From Liolophura sinensis (taxonomy: Eukaryota > Mollusca > Polyplacophora > Chitonida > Chitonidae), in assembly GCF_032854445.1 (NCBI RefSeq), contig NC_088300.1, positions 54,348,984-54,412,983 of the forward strand: a stretch of DNA of 64,000 nt, written 5' to 3'. A program made the position numbers and the translations under genes. The notes beneath the pieces are model-generated. The model was not told the DNA's origin and did no database searches. It saw only the letters and a list, made by a program, of their open reading frames with translations. Every line of letters starts with the position of its first letter. Positions within the stretch are counted from its first letter, which is position 1. This document shows, piece by piece, positions 36,301 through 47,900 of this stretch.

Positions 36301-39300
36301 CTTTCAAATGATACCTGAGAGAAAGAAACACAAAAAAAAACTGAAAAACACAAAAAATAAAACACAGAAAAGGGCAAATATAGAGTATATAGATCATTAC
36401 TAGGTTACTAACGAGACAAAACATTTGTGGAGACAACAGCACATGATCACATTACATGCCCATGCTTCAACATTAAGCATTTCAACAAAACATATATACA
36501 AACATTGACATCCTGACACTCAAGCAAACCAATAATCTGGTCTTCTCAGTACTTGGTTGTTTATCAATTAAAAGAAAGGTGTAACATATCAGGGCCAAAT
36601 CTAGAAAAATACAAAGATCTTGTAAAATGCAACTCAAAACAATGTTTTCTGAGAGCTTTGATGTCCGTAAATGAAAGAAATTTGTATAACTGAGCTAACA
36701 ACTTGTATTGGTAAACCATCATATTTATGTACAATTTAAGTGTTGTTTTTAACACAGCTGGATTGGTTTAGGCACACAAATGTTTTCCAGAATTAAAATG
36801 GCTCCAGATATGTCCCTGCATACTATAGAATATATCGCCAGAAATGCTTGATATTTCCGTATGCAAATACATATAAAAAAAATTTTCATGATTTTTTTTA
36901 TTATAGTGCCTAACAATAAACTGTTAAATGTAAGCTCTAGCAAATGGCTCAGATTATATGCACATGAGGGAAGCAGCCTGGCCCACAAATGGAAGTGAAA
37001 TCCAGTTCCGCTGATGTGAATAGGGCTGCACACACATTACTCAGGTGTAATGTGCATTACTCTGCCCAACTGACACAGACAACACAGGAATTCTCCCAAA
37101 TGTGGCTGCCTCCAATCAAATGTACATCGTTATATTTTATCACCATTCAAGAATTAGTCATTTCAAACAATTTCATTGAAGACAAAGACAAGACTGAAAA
37201 GAGAAAAGACAAATCTTTCAGGTGATATTATAATGTTTAATGCTCACTTTTCTTAACAAAAATAAAAAAAAATGCTTGTTTAACAGTTCAACAAATAATT
37301 ATTTATATCAGCCAACAACCAGAAAGTATTGAGAAGACCAATGTAAGACAGACAATACATAGAGAGATCTTGGAGAGTGCAAAGTCTTCTTGAGCTGTAG
37401 CCACAACAGCTGTGAGCTGCTCAACAAAGACTCAAGACTAGTCCAGTATGATCCCAAGTCCAGACTGACGTGGATCTGTATTATAGTAACATCTACCTGA
37501 GCCAGTTGTCTCCCTTCGCACTATAGCCAGCTCCATATATCGTATCTTTATACGTACCAGGAGAAAATAAATTTTCCCCACTATAACATCCTGCAAGTGA
37601 TATCTCCAAAGAGCAATAACAAAGAAAGTATTTTGTTAGAAACCAGTAGAAGTCACTTCCTGCACATTTTTAGAATACTGCAATTGTTCATCATGTTCAA
37701 TTGTGAAATCACCTCACAGATTTTTTTTTTGGTTTGTTAATTTTCATCAGCTAATGGAGCTGATAATGTAATAAGGATGAACCTTCTCTAGATTTAAACC
37801 CAAATTCTCATTCATGAAGAGACTACAACAAATGCACCTATGATAGTACCCTTTTCTGTGCATGTAATAACATCAATGTTCAACAGACTTTTTATTTGGT
37901 GGTGTTTAATGCTGCACTCCAGAATTTGCCATTTATGACCATGACATTTATGGGTGGAGAAAACTAGAACACTGGCAAGAAATAACAACTCTGGAAGGAA
38001 ACCACAAGGTATCAAACCCTTCACTAGACATCTAACAAAAATCCTCCTGTTAAAAACAAGCCTCTACTCACTTAGCTTTCTTCTTGGGCTAATTACAACC
38101 AGAAATTCCGATTTCAGATTCAATCTCCTGTTTTTTTTCAATAATAAAACCACAACTCTTCACACGCTCCATCAAGTTGAACAAATTTTGAAAATGGTTT
38201 CTTTCCAGGAGACATGTCAGACATTTTTCCACCTTTAATCTCAACTCAGTATTTTGGGAATGACTTGGTCTAAGGATAAAGTGGTTGTACTCACTTGGAC
38301 TTGTTGTATTCAAACTCTATGTGTAGGCAGTCCTCGATGCCCACCTCCATCTTGATGCTGTTATTCATCTCCGGGTATGAGGATAATGTATGCACAACTA
38401 TATCCTGTTCTTTTACGATATCACTCAAACGTTTTACAACTGTCACCCGTAGAAAGTAACTGCAAACGGAATTCACAAAACATCCATGTTATATTTACAA
38501 ACATGTATTTATTTATCTGACTGATATTTCATGGCCTACTTAAGAATGATTCTCTTACAAGACAGTGACCAGCATCATGGTGGGAGGAAACTGAGCAGAG
38601 CCAGGTTAAACCCAAGACAACCTGCAGGTTGCTGGCAGACTTTCTCACATTAAACCGGGTAAAAAAGCATGAGTTGGACTTGAGTTTTGCAAATGCAAAT
38701 TTTTCTAACAATTCATCACAAGGCGGAAATAATCACACCTGTACCTGTAGACAAAATACTACCTTGATAGTAAAAGAAAAGACAACAAATGATATACCCT
38801 TAATTATTTTGGAAAGAGGGTGGAAACAATTCAACAATTGCAGCCATTTTTTCTTGCTGTGCTTGGTCAGTCTATAAACTTTTAATGTGGAACTATTGCA
38901 AGGCAGAGAGGGATATGCTACACTAATTGAGAAACCAAAAAACAAAACATCAGGTTCCTAGTATCATAAATTCAACAGTGTACATGGCAAAAAGACAAGG
39001 CAGGGATCGCATGACATCAAAGAAGAAAGAGGCATGTTCACAAGTTACTGAAATAACTTGTACCTAATTTGTTAAAATTGATTGTTAAAACATTGCGGTT
39101 TACTCCATGTAGGCATTTTGTCCTCAACTTGATCCACGTTATTTTGACTATAGAAGACCACTAAAATAATTGGTGGGATACTTTCAGCACTACATATATG
39201 CACTTCGTCTATTGCAGTCTTTCAAGAAAAGTTCATGCATTCATTAAACTCAGTTAGCAACAAAGTTAAAACTCACCGTAACCGCACATTTGCCCCTGTG

Positions 39301-42214
39301 TACGATTCATATGGCTTTTCCACCTGAAGAAACTCAAAGCCATAACTAGAACTCTGAGTTAACTCCCCTGGTCTGGCTAATTCTTTGACTAGTGATGTAA
39401 ATTCATGGTGGTTTCCTCTGTCATAGTACAATTCTGCACAAAATAATGTTGTGTCAACTTGTAAACAACTAAATCAGACATCAGAATGAAATTTCACAGA
39501 GACATATAAGACTCCTTAATTTAGTTACATTTAGTTACAAAACAAGGAAAAAAATCCTACTTGATCAAGTCACACAGCTGAAAGCAGGAATATGTCAGCT
39601 TGCTGCTTTTTGTTTTTGATTGACGCTTGACTGAGTTCATTGATTGACGTTTATCTTTGTTTAAGATGCCATTATTTAGCAATGTATAGGCAACTGATTT
39701 CTGAGTGAAAAGAACATGATATCGCTGCAAACAATCACATCATTTAAATATGCTCTTCTTTACATTATTTAAGAACATGTCACAACTGTCAGTTGTGTTA
39801 AATGATAAAAAAATAGGTAATGGAAAGTGAAACTTTGTCTATAAGACGAGGGCATCTCCTGATGCAATATGAGAAATTCTGAAACTTTTAAAAACTGGGA
39901 AAACCAAACAAATTAGCATAAAGTATAAGAATCTACACAGTACAAAATTAACACACATATTTCAAACCTCCCAGAAGTAAAACTATCTGATGTTCACAGA
40001 AGAACAAACCTACCTATTTGACCTATGAATTCTATCTTTATTCCTTGATGTTCTAATTTACTTCCCGACTTTCGGAGAGTGATGTTCACCTGAAAGTAGC
40101 AGATTGCATTGTCCACTATTATCACATAAGAAGTACAAGAGTTTTTTTTTTTAAAATAGTACACATCCTTGCCAAAGGTCAAATGGAAAAATTTATGCTT
40201 GACATTTTCTTTTACTCTGGCTAATTAAAAAGGTAATGATAAAACATAAATTAACATTGAGAGATAAATTAAAAGACATCAAAAGACCTTTTTGATGTTG
40301 AGCCCTTCTTTTGAAGGGTTCTTCAATAAGTGATGCCTATTGAACATATTTTTAATGATGACCTTGTCTATTTGTTTATATGTATATCAGAAAGCAAACG
40401 GAACGTGGAACATTATATATACAGGGTAGTGTTCAGAGACTGTGTGTCTGGACACCTACCTTGCCGGCCACCGTCTCCCCATCAAAGTACAGGTAGTATC
40501 TTTCTTTCTTTCCATCTTCAGTTTTAATTTCTGCTGTTTTTCTCTTGTCTTGACCTTCTAACACAATGTCTATGTCAGCACTCTGGCCAAAACCAAAGAA
40601 ACTCTAAAACATGCAAAAAAAAAAAAAGGGAAGAAAAAAAGTTAGTAAATGTCATTCAGGATATTGGGCTGATGTCTAGCCTCTTTTGCAAACTATGACT
40701 TACTTTAGCTCAGTAGAAAATTACAAGTGTTACCCTATTTAACATGAAAAACTTGTCATTCATAATAATCTCTCAACTTACAGAACTGCTTATTTATCAA
40801 AGGTTTATGTTTACTTGTTCCATTCAATATGCTGTTTGAAGGAGTCCAACAGCAGGCTCTTGAAAGGCATGCTGATCATCCAACAGGAAATCAATGCCAG
40901 AATCTGCAAACCTGTAACTGTGGTTCACGTGCGAAAGAAGGTACAATGTATTTATTTACTTATCTGATTAGAGTTTTACGCCGTACTCAAGAATATTTCA
41001 CTTCTACGACGACAGCGAGCATTATGGTGGGAGGAAACCCACAACCATCCACAGGTTGCCGACAAACCTTCCCGCGTACGGCCGGAGAGGAAGGCAACAT
41101 GAGCTGGGCTTGAACTCACAGCCGCCGTATTGGTGAGAGACAGCTGGGTCATTACGCTGTGCTATTGCGCTAACCTACTGAGCCATGGGGGCCCCCAACA
41201 GTCCCCTAAGATGGATATTTTTCACCAAAATGAGTGCTTGTTAAGGCAATTCTTAGCTGTAAGTACTGAAACAGATTTGTGGATTATGGTGTCACTTATA
41301 TTTGAAGAAATTCTGTCACAACTACATGTACTATCAGAATTAAAATGAGTAGGGATAGAACAATACTGCTGAATACACAATTATATAGCATAGACAATTT
41401 AGACCAGCAAATTACTCGGAAAATATCTTAGTGGTAGTGGAAATAATTAGTCTGAATTTTCTGAATCAAACATACAGCAGATATTGTAAGAAGCCTTATG
41501 CAGTTCTGATCAGATGTCGGCCCAGTTAGCATCATCAACAGTATGACGTGTGTGACATAAGCAGTTCTGCATGGACAATAGCAGATGTAGTGAAAGGGTG
41601 AATGAAGACTTTGTTCGTCAAAATACTGTTTAACATAGTACAAAAAGTAAATGTAGACGAGTAGAGAAGAAATATAAAGCGCTTGAACGCAGATCAAAGA
41701 AGAGGTTAAAGTATGTAATTGCAAGATTGTTTCGAAACCTAATCATTCCAAGTGAACAGACGTCTGCCCAGAACAGCAGCATGTCAATACGTTTTGTAAG
41801 TTCTAGTCAGAAGAATCGGACTATTCTAAGAAAGAATAGGCCTGTATTCGCAACGAATCAGCAGCACAGGGCGTAAACTAAAGGGATAAGTACTTGCATA
41901 TTCTAAAACCGGCAGCACAGTAGGAATTTGTCTCAGTGTTTGTGTACTTTAGTTGAGTGTCAAAAATGTAATTTCCGGACCCCGGGCGATCAGCGGGTGT
42001 TATTTCGTGCAGCGATCGCTGGATGGCATTTGTTGATAACTGTCACATGATGCACACCCCCCTTTTGACTGACCTGCTCAATCCAAACCTTATGTCAGGC
42101 CAAAATGAACATTTATAAGAGTTCAGTCGACTGTAGATATGTTCATTGATAAATCAACTTTAGGAGTGAAAGAGCAAAAATATTGAAATGTTCTGATTAC
42201 ACGACATCCATACC
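33346..42214 (-). CDS. VPS26: VPS26, retromer arrestin-like subunit, complete
   Basis: Exons in transcript order: 42214-42212 side (ATG only, at 42216-42214), 40603-40460, 40089-40014, 39433-39277, 38459-38295, 37603-37497, 34915-34847, 34068-33926, 33486-33346 (TGA). Phases fit and total about 334 codons; human VPS26A/B have 327/336. VPS26 binds VPS35 in the retromer coat that recycles cargo from endosomes. Diagnostic blocks are FGFGQSADIDIVLEG, LEHQGIKIEFIGQIELYYD, VKELARPGELTQSSSYGFEF, VEKPYESYTGANVRLRYFLR, NNSIKMEVGIEDCLHIEFEY, KYEIMDGAPVRGESIPIRLF and FSVRYYLNLVLVDEEERRYF. YELTPTMRDINKKFSVRYY resembles VPS26B more than VPS26A. The C-terminal tail is acidic and Pro/Ser-rich, as is usual. 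Exon 1 coding only ATG is known in the family; ATG|GTATGG at 42216-42212 is my candidate and is the weakest part. A second version of the 107-nt exon lies at 36314-36207 (separate entry). Confidence 0.95.
34340..34632 (-). repeat. Full-length SINE family A, reverse orientation
   Basis: On the plus strand: TTTATTTCATTGGTG, CCGTACTCAAGAATATTTCA, ACCCACGACCATCTGCAGG, GACCGCATTGGTGAGAGGCT, and the inverted A box AACCAACTGAGCCACGGAGG. It lies in a VPS26 intron, sense to the gene. Confidence 0.92.
34633..34760 (-). repeat. Second SINE family A copy, truncated, directly adjoining
   Basis: Starts at once after the preceding element: ATTTATTATTTGATTCCAGT, ACTGTACTCAAAAATATTTT, then AATCATCCGCAGGTTGCTGA. 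It lacks the tRNA-like head and is more diverged, so it is probably the older element into whose end the other inserted. Confidence 0.8.
35750..36060. repeat. Degenerate tandem repeat in VPS26 intron
   Basis: The phrases AGGCAATGGACACTTCT, TTATATTCT and AGGCATTTTTAAAG recur in varied form about every 60 bp, four to six times. Copies are heavily diverged. The block ends about 150 bp downstream (in transcript sense) of the frameshifted duplicate exon. Confidence 0.6.
36207..36314 (-). pseudogene. VPS26: Duplicate VPS26 exon with a 1-nt insertion
   Basis: This exon encodes KYHLKDVIVGKIYFLLVRIK like the intact exon at 37603-37497 (KYHLQDVIVGKIYFLLVRIK). It has a good acceptor (CTCTCAG) and a donor (ACAG|GTCAGA). 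It is 108 nt against 107 for its twin. The difference maps to GGAAAC near 36240-36244, where the family reads GGAAC. After that base the original frame gives unrelated residues, while the shifted frame ends with IIKRESTGTG, matching the family's IIKRETTGTG. Both exons enter and leave in the same phase, so they could only be used one at a time. The extra A may be a real lesion or a homopolymer error in the sequence. Confidence 0.85.
37895..38030 (-). repeat. Diverged SINE-like element (family C)
   Basis: TTTATTTGGTGGTGTTTAAT, GCTGCACTCCAGAATTTGCC and GGAAACCACAAGGTATCAAA in this order resemble an inverted SINE tail and body, related to copies at 57.55 and 59.34 kb. Low similarity; tentative. 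Confidence 0.45.
38505..38660 (-). repeat. Truncated SINE family A, reverse orientation
   Basis: TTTATTTATCTGACTGATAT, ACCAGCATCATGGTGGGAGG and AACCTGCAGGTTGCTGGCAG match the tail and body of family A. The head is missing. VPS26 intron, sense orientation. Confidence 0.82.
40948..41198 (-). repeat. Near full-length SINE family A, reverse orientation
   Basis: TTTACGCCGTACTCAAGAAT, GAGCATTATGGTGGGAGGAA, ACGGCCGGAGAGGAAGG and GCGCTAACCTACTGAGCCAT follow the family A order. A short internal deletion removes the GGGCAGAGCCCGGGG segment. VPS26 intron, sense orientation. Confidence 0.9.
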
Positions 42215-42216
42215 AT

Positions 42217-43180
42217 TTTGGGGCCAGGATCGCTCTCGCAGTTTCAGTAACTTCCTCTGACCCTCTCTAATATGGCGACCACAGTAACGCTGTGACGGTA
42301 TTTCGCTATGTCCTTGGAATGGAAGTAAAAATGATATTAGCTATCAAGTATGGAAATTAAATCAGATAACTGTTATTTCGTACTATGGGAAATATATTAT
42401 TAAAACGAAAAACTGTTTTCTCATTTTAACTCGTACTTTTTAAGGTTTAGCCTCGCGAAAAGCGACATCCTTCACTGGTCAGAAAGTGAGATAAGGCGTA
42501 CAGCGCAATTCTCATACTATGATTAACATACTGTTTGTGATTGACTCCCACATAAGATCAATGTATTTTATCACAAAAACTTGAAGGGTTTTTTATGTTT
42601 TCTGTTAGAAATGCCGTCACTTTATAATAATGGGAGATTATGTGTGTGTCTGTAGTCAGACAAACATCCATAGTGCGAGACATATGAAAAATCAAACATA
42701 CATATTACAAAGTGCTCAAAAGTATTTTTGAAAATTCATTTCATATGTATACAGACAGTACTGTTTATATGTCTTTAACCAGTCACGATACCATCGATAG
42801 GCCTATATACAAACACTTGCAGTAAAAAAATTCAAGTCATATTCCTGTTAGTTGAATTCAGCAAGGCCTCAAGTGCAGATCCCTTTGGGAACTTGCATAC
42901 AGGATATTGGGGCAAAAATGCACTCAAAATTGATCAAAATGTGTTGATTTAAGGAATGTAAGAAATAATGTACATATCTATATGTCATGAAATATTTACT
43001 TCTATCAGACTTTTTTGTTATAACTCAAATTTACTTCTTTTAAATTGTCTGCACTCAATGTAAGGCTGCACCTGACGAATTTTAAACATATCATTGGTAT
43101 TTAAAGTCTGGTATGTGTGAGACTACTAAAGCAATGTACGAGCGAACTCTTATGACTTCCGGTAGCATTGGCGTGCGTGC
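42217..43180. promoter_or_regulatory. Intergenic promoter region between VPS26 (-) and SNF (+)
   Basis: This separates the inferred first exons of two divergent genes. CCGGAAGT lies on the minus strand at 43155-43162, just before the inferred SNF leader exon, and a YY1-like ATGGCGACC is at 42272-42280 beside VPS26. The remaining sequence is AT-rich without obvious elements. Transcription starts are not mapped. Confidence 0.45.
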
Positions 43181-43253
43181 GGCACACGTTTAAGGTACAA
43201 AGGTAAATGGTCGATTTATGTTGAGTTCGATAAACAGGAGAAAAAGGGCGACG
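43165..43253 (+). other. Inferred SNF 5' untranslated exon
   Basis: Ends at GGGCGACG|GTAAGA, a strong donor, just downstream of an ETS site, and would splice to the acceptor CACTTCAG at 44896, 12 nt before the ATG. The left boundary is a guess. Confidence 0.4.
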
Positions 43254-43383
43254 GTAAGATTGTTTTACACATTACGCAGTGTTTCTGTGGTTAAATGTAG
43301 AAAATAACGTAAGGCGAAAGTGTAGTTTGTTTACTTTCACGGTGTTTACATGGGGCGCGATGTAAGTTAACGAAAATTGGACA

Positions 43384-43945
43384 TAGGGTTAGCCCCATGC
43401 GGCTGTTTCAATCGTCTTTTTTGTGGGCTTGGTTGGCAGACTTCACAGCCACAGGGACAACCTATGGTAAACCGTACACTGTTTCATGCCAAGTCCGATA
43501 AGTCCTTTCTAAACAGTGACTGCAAGCCAAAACAGCTCGCCCGCACACACAATGTTCCAGGTATAGTCCACTCGGTAATGGCACACCTGCTCCGAAATAA
43601 CGAGCTATTTTGCTTACACCACAGTTATGGATGTTGACAAAATTTTCAAAATAGCGTCTAGTTTTTTTTAGTAACTAAAAAATAGTTTCCCTTATTGTGA
43701 ATCTGGGTCTCTCATACCCGTATCAACAGGACTTTACAATATGGGATGTTGCATGTGCTGCCAAGCTGTGAGGTAAGAACCACAGTTGACACCTGTTTTG
43801 GTTTGTAGCCACCTCTTAGAAAGGACTATCAGACTTGGTGTGGAACAGTGTATGGTTCACCATAGGTTGTCCACATGGCAGTGAACTCTATCAACTAAGT
43901 ATAAAAAGAGATGAAACAGCCACATGGGGCTACCATAAGGTAGTA
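43384..43945. mobile_element. Second foldback / MITE-like element, in SNF leader intron
   Basis: The left arm (about 43384-43555) reads TAGCCCCATGCGGCTGTTTC, GACAACCTATGGTAAACC, TACACTGTTTCATGCCAAGTC and GTCCTTTCTAA. The reverse complement of the right arm (about 43780-43945) reads TAGCCCCATGTGGCTGTTTC, GACAACCTATGGTGAACC, TACACTGTTCCACACCAAGTC and GTCCTTTCTAA in the same order. The arms are about 165-170 bp around a spacer of about 225 bp. No transposase is encoded. The arm sequence is unlike the element at 9.65 kb, so this is a separate family. It is a non-autonomous DNA-transposon-like structure; superfamily unknown. Confidence 0.75.
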
Positions 43946-44908
43946 ATTATTGTTCAGTAACCAGTTTACAGTAGTTTATCAACCTACCTGATTGAACCTC
44001 ACCTGCATCTGATGCCATGTGCGAAAAACTGCCTGTACAGGTGAATTCCCTATAAGTGATCTTTTCGTTTGTTGTCGCTGGTTGTGTTGATACCTTTGAG
44101 CCAGGTAAACTATGATTCCAAATCATAGTATATTCCTCCTGAAAACATTGGTTACATCATTCAGAATAGAATTATCGTATTTAACATGCTGCAACAATGT
44201 TAAGATTTAACACTGATCTTTTTTAATATTAAATGTGAAACAACTAGCCAAGAGAAAAATATTCTATAACCTTGTGTATTTCTGTCCAACCAAGAGGTCC
44301 TCTTGTGTTGTTACAAACAAAACCCTTTCGTACATTTTCGTAAATCCCCACATGAAATGCTGAATTTTATCATGTTGAGTACAGGGGCTAACCTCAACTT
44401 CCCAACTATGACTGGAGGTCAGTGTTCTGAAAAAGGGGATTGTCAACAAAATTTAACCTGTATTTATGTTTACAGAACGTGCATCGAATAGTCATGAGAG
44501 TTACAATGCGAAAAGAGATCAAATATGTATATATTTAAGTGAACTGAATATAGTCTGATTTGATGTCTTACTTTTGGCAAATCATATTTCCTGAATTTTC
44601 ATCCCTCTGGGCAATAGCTTCAGCCTGCTGTTTCCTATTTCAAACTTTTGGAACCAGACCACTTTATTTACTTGGAGCAAGCTTAGGCCCATCATTGATC
44701 TGCTGACAGTTGCTGCTCACACAGCTTTCCGAGACATAAAATTTAATAGAGGTGTCTTGCTTGAAATATTTCTTCGGGATTTTAAACCTTGTTCTTATTT
44801 TATGCCAGAATATTTTCGATTCAGATGTTGTTGTTACCATGTTGTTTCTCCTACAAGTGTTAATAATTTTTTTTCTATCGTTCACTTTCACTTCAGAAAT
44901 AAAGCACC

Positions 44909-47900
44909 ATGGATATACGACCAAACCACACCATCTATATCAACAACCTAAATGAAAAGATCAAAAAAGATGGTAAGACTAGGTTTTCAAATTCATTTTA
45001 CATTTTCTTATGGATTAAAATAGCTTTATTAATTTGAAAATAAAACCCAGTTCTCATATGTTGTTAAAATTTAGAAACAGATTCCCATAGCTTTGTCATT
45101 TGTTGCTGTGAAATGATAATGTTTATTTCATGATGTTGTTTGATGAAATATAATAAAATGCAGACAAAACAAAGCTGACTTGAAGAACCTGCTGCTGTCA
45201 AATGATTTACACTGATACCCATTCAAGTGTAAACCTTTCAAATTTCCATCTTTTCAGAGCTGAAGAAGTCTCTCTATGCAATCTTCTCCCAGTTTGGGCA
45301 GATCTTGGATATCGTGGCTCTAAAGACACTTAAAATGAGGGGACAAGCATTTGTTGTATTTAAGGATATAAACAGTGCTATCAATGCTCTCAAGTCCATG
45401 CAGGGATTTCCCTTTTATGACAAGCCAATGGTAAGAACAATACAGAAACTGTAAGACTCTAACTTTGACTTTCTTAGAAATTGGCAAGGTTGTTTATGGA
45501 ATCTGGTTGTAGAGATAGAATAGGTGTTTTAGTATTTTGAAAGGTTTATACTTCATTTGTTAATTTGGAAGGTCTGGGATCAAACTCAGGTCTGGTCATC
45601 ACAAAGAATTTCAAAACTGTACTTGATGCTGTCTTGCTTGGATCTCAGAGAGTTTAGAGCAAGGAAACAGAATGTTGTGGCCTGGTGTGAGTAGAATGTG
45701 ACTGGGTGGAGTATCATATCTGATGTCTTCGGCATAATACTTCAGTGGAGGCAATACTTTAATGGTATGGACTTTCCCTGCCTGAAGAAGATACAGCAAC
45801 CTGTGAATGGTGGTGTTGTTTCCTTCCAACATGAAGCTGGCCGCCATCCTATTAAATGAAATATTATTGAGTATGGCTTCATACACCAATCAAATAGATA
45901 AATCAAGAAGACACATTATATGTAAACACACCTAATGACTCCTCGTCTTCATATGGCTCCACGTCGTCATATGACTGAAAAGCTACAAAGTACAATGTAA
46001 AAACCCAAGCATACAATCATATAATTTGTTAAACATGTTTTTGCTCTGACAACAAAACACAATTGTATTATATTTAGTGTGAATGTTTCATGTGAAGTTT
46101 CCTGTTTTTCCTTCCAACCTTCATGTACATTACATTTCTAACAGATGACACTTTTCTCCTAGCCTCCCATGTTCATGGGGGCCTCCGTGGCTCAGTCGGT
46201 TAGCGCACTAGCGCAGCGTAGTGACCCAGAAGCCTCTCACCAATGCGGTCGCTGTGAGTTCAAGACCAGCTCATGCTGGTTTCCTCTCTGGCTGGACGTG
46301 GGAAGGTCTCCAGCAACCTGCGGATGGTCGTGGGTTTCCCCCGGGCTGTGCCCGGTTTCCACCCACCATAATCCTGGCCGCCAATCAAAAAAAAAAAAAA
46401 AAATCCCATGTTCATGTCCAACTTATTTAGGTCAGGCTATTTTTACGAGGACTGGACTTGCATCAGATCACGAGGATTTTACCAGGGAACATGCCAGTGT
46501 AATGACAAAAAAGCCGTGTTCATTTTGTTTTGTCCCACATACCACTTTTAGGGATTTGCTAAACACTTATAAACTTGCTTGTGGTACCCTGCTGGATCAG
46601 ATGGTTAAAGCTGGCTGCATCTGTCAGGGCCTTGACCTGTGAGGTTGGGTGCTTGAATCCTGCTCCCTCTGTTGTGGCTATAGCTTTATTATGGGGTTTG
46701 TCTGGAACCTGGGGAAGGGCAGTGTTTTACTCTGGACACTGGTTTGCTCCACCCTTAAACCTTGTTGTTGCCATGGGAGTGAAAAGTTCTTGAGCACTGT
46801 GTGAAACACTCATCAGTCAGTTAATCTTTACTACCACAGATGTCAGATGAAGGCGATGTGACGAGTTTCATAATCTGACATATATGTAATCCAAAGCTTT
46901 CTTGACATTTGTCTTAATTCTGTGTAGAGAATCCAGTATTCCAAGAAAGACTCTGATTTGATCTCTAAGATGAAGGGTACATTTGTGGAGAGGCCCAAAA
47001 GGAAGAAGGAGGACGAGCCTGCTGAAGGAAAGAAAAAGAAGAAAGCCCAGCAGAAGTAAGTTGTACAGCACTGGGTTTTGTTTGAGTGGGACTGGTTTTT
47101 TACACTGATGTCTTTGGTGGTGAAACCCTTGTGTTCATAGCAAATTTACTCATTTTAACATTTCGTTTGTGGCAGGCCAACATAGAAAGTAAACATATTA
47201 CATAAAATAAGGTAATACAAATGAATATCACCAGAACTTGTTTCAGTGTGACTAGATATGTTAACCTTTCTAGTGATATTACTGTTATTTTGGGCAAATT
47301 ACACGTTTCTCTATTTCTTATGTAGAAAATGTGAGATATTAGATAAAAAATGACCATAAGTAAACAGTCTTGTTCCAAACCAGCTTCAGGTAAGCAAATT
47401 TTTTATGCAATGACACGTTTATTTCTGTGTGCAGGGCCGCTGCAGCAGCTGCAGCCGCAGTTACCGCTCCAGTGCAGCAGGTGGTTCAGCCCCCTCAACA
47501 GATGCCAACAGGTGAGTAATGAAGTAACCAGCCTCTTACTACGGGTGATGTTGTGTGAAAGGTGACCTGTATTTTAAACGTGTATAAAATCGTTTCAGAT
47601 TGGCTGGTCTGATAGATAGGCAAGTGCCCGTATACCTACTCTAAGTTGAATATTAGGTGTGGCATGACCACAATTGCTGGATTTAACTCCTATCTGTGCT
47701 GTGAGCCAGTGAGCATCGATCCTGTAGCCCTTTAAGGGCAGACTTTGTATATTGCCGATCTCCGTGATTATGGGGACCTTGGTGACAGTAAGCTTGAAGT
47801 TTTTATCTGGGGCAGGCTTTAGTGTTAAAGCCGTCAAACATGCATTTGAATGTAGAGGCTTGTGGAACATCAAGTTCAACACAGATTACAGATTTTTTTT

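Noticed and set aside
43377-43637. 86-codon open frame before SNF
   Set aside because: It lies in the left arm and spacer of the second foldback element.
46169-46642. 157-codon open frame
   Set aside because: It runs through a SINE and its poly-A; not a gene.
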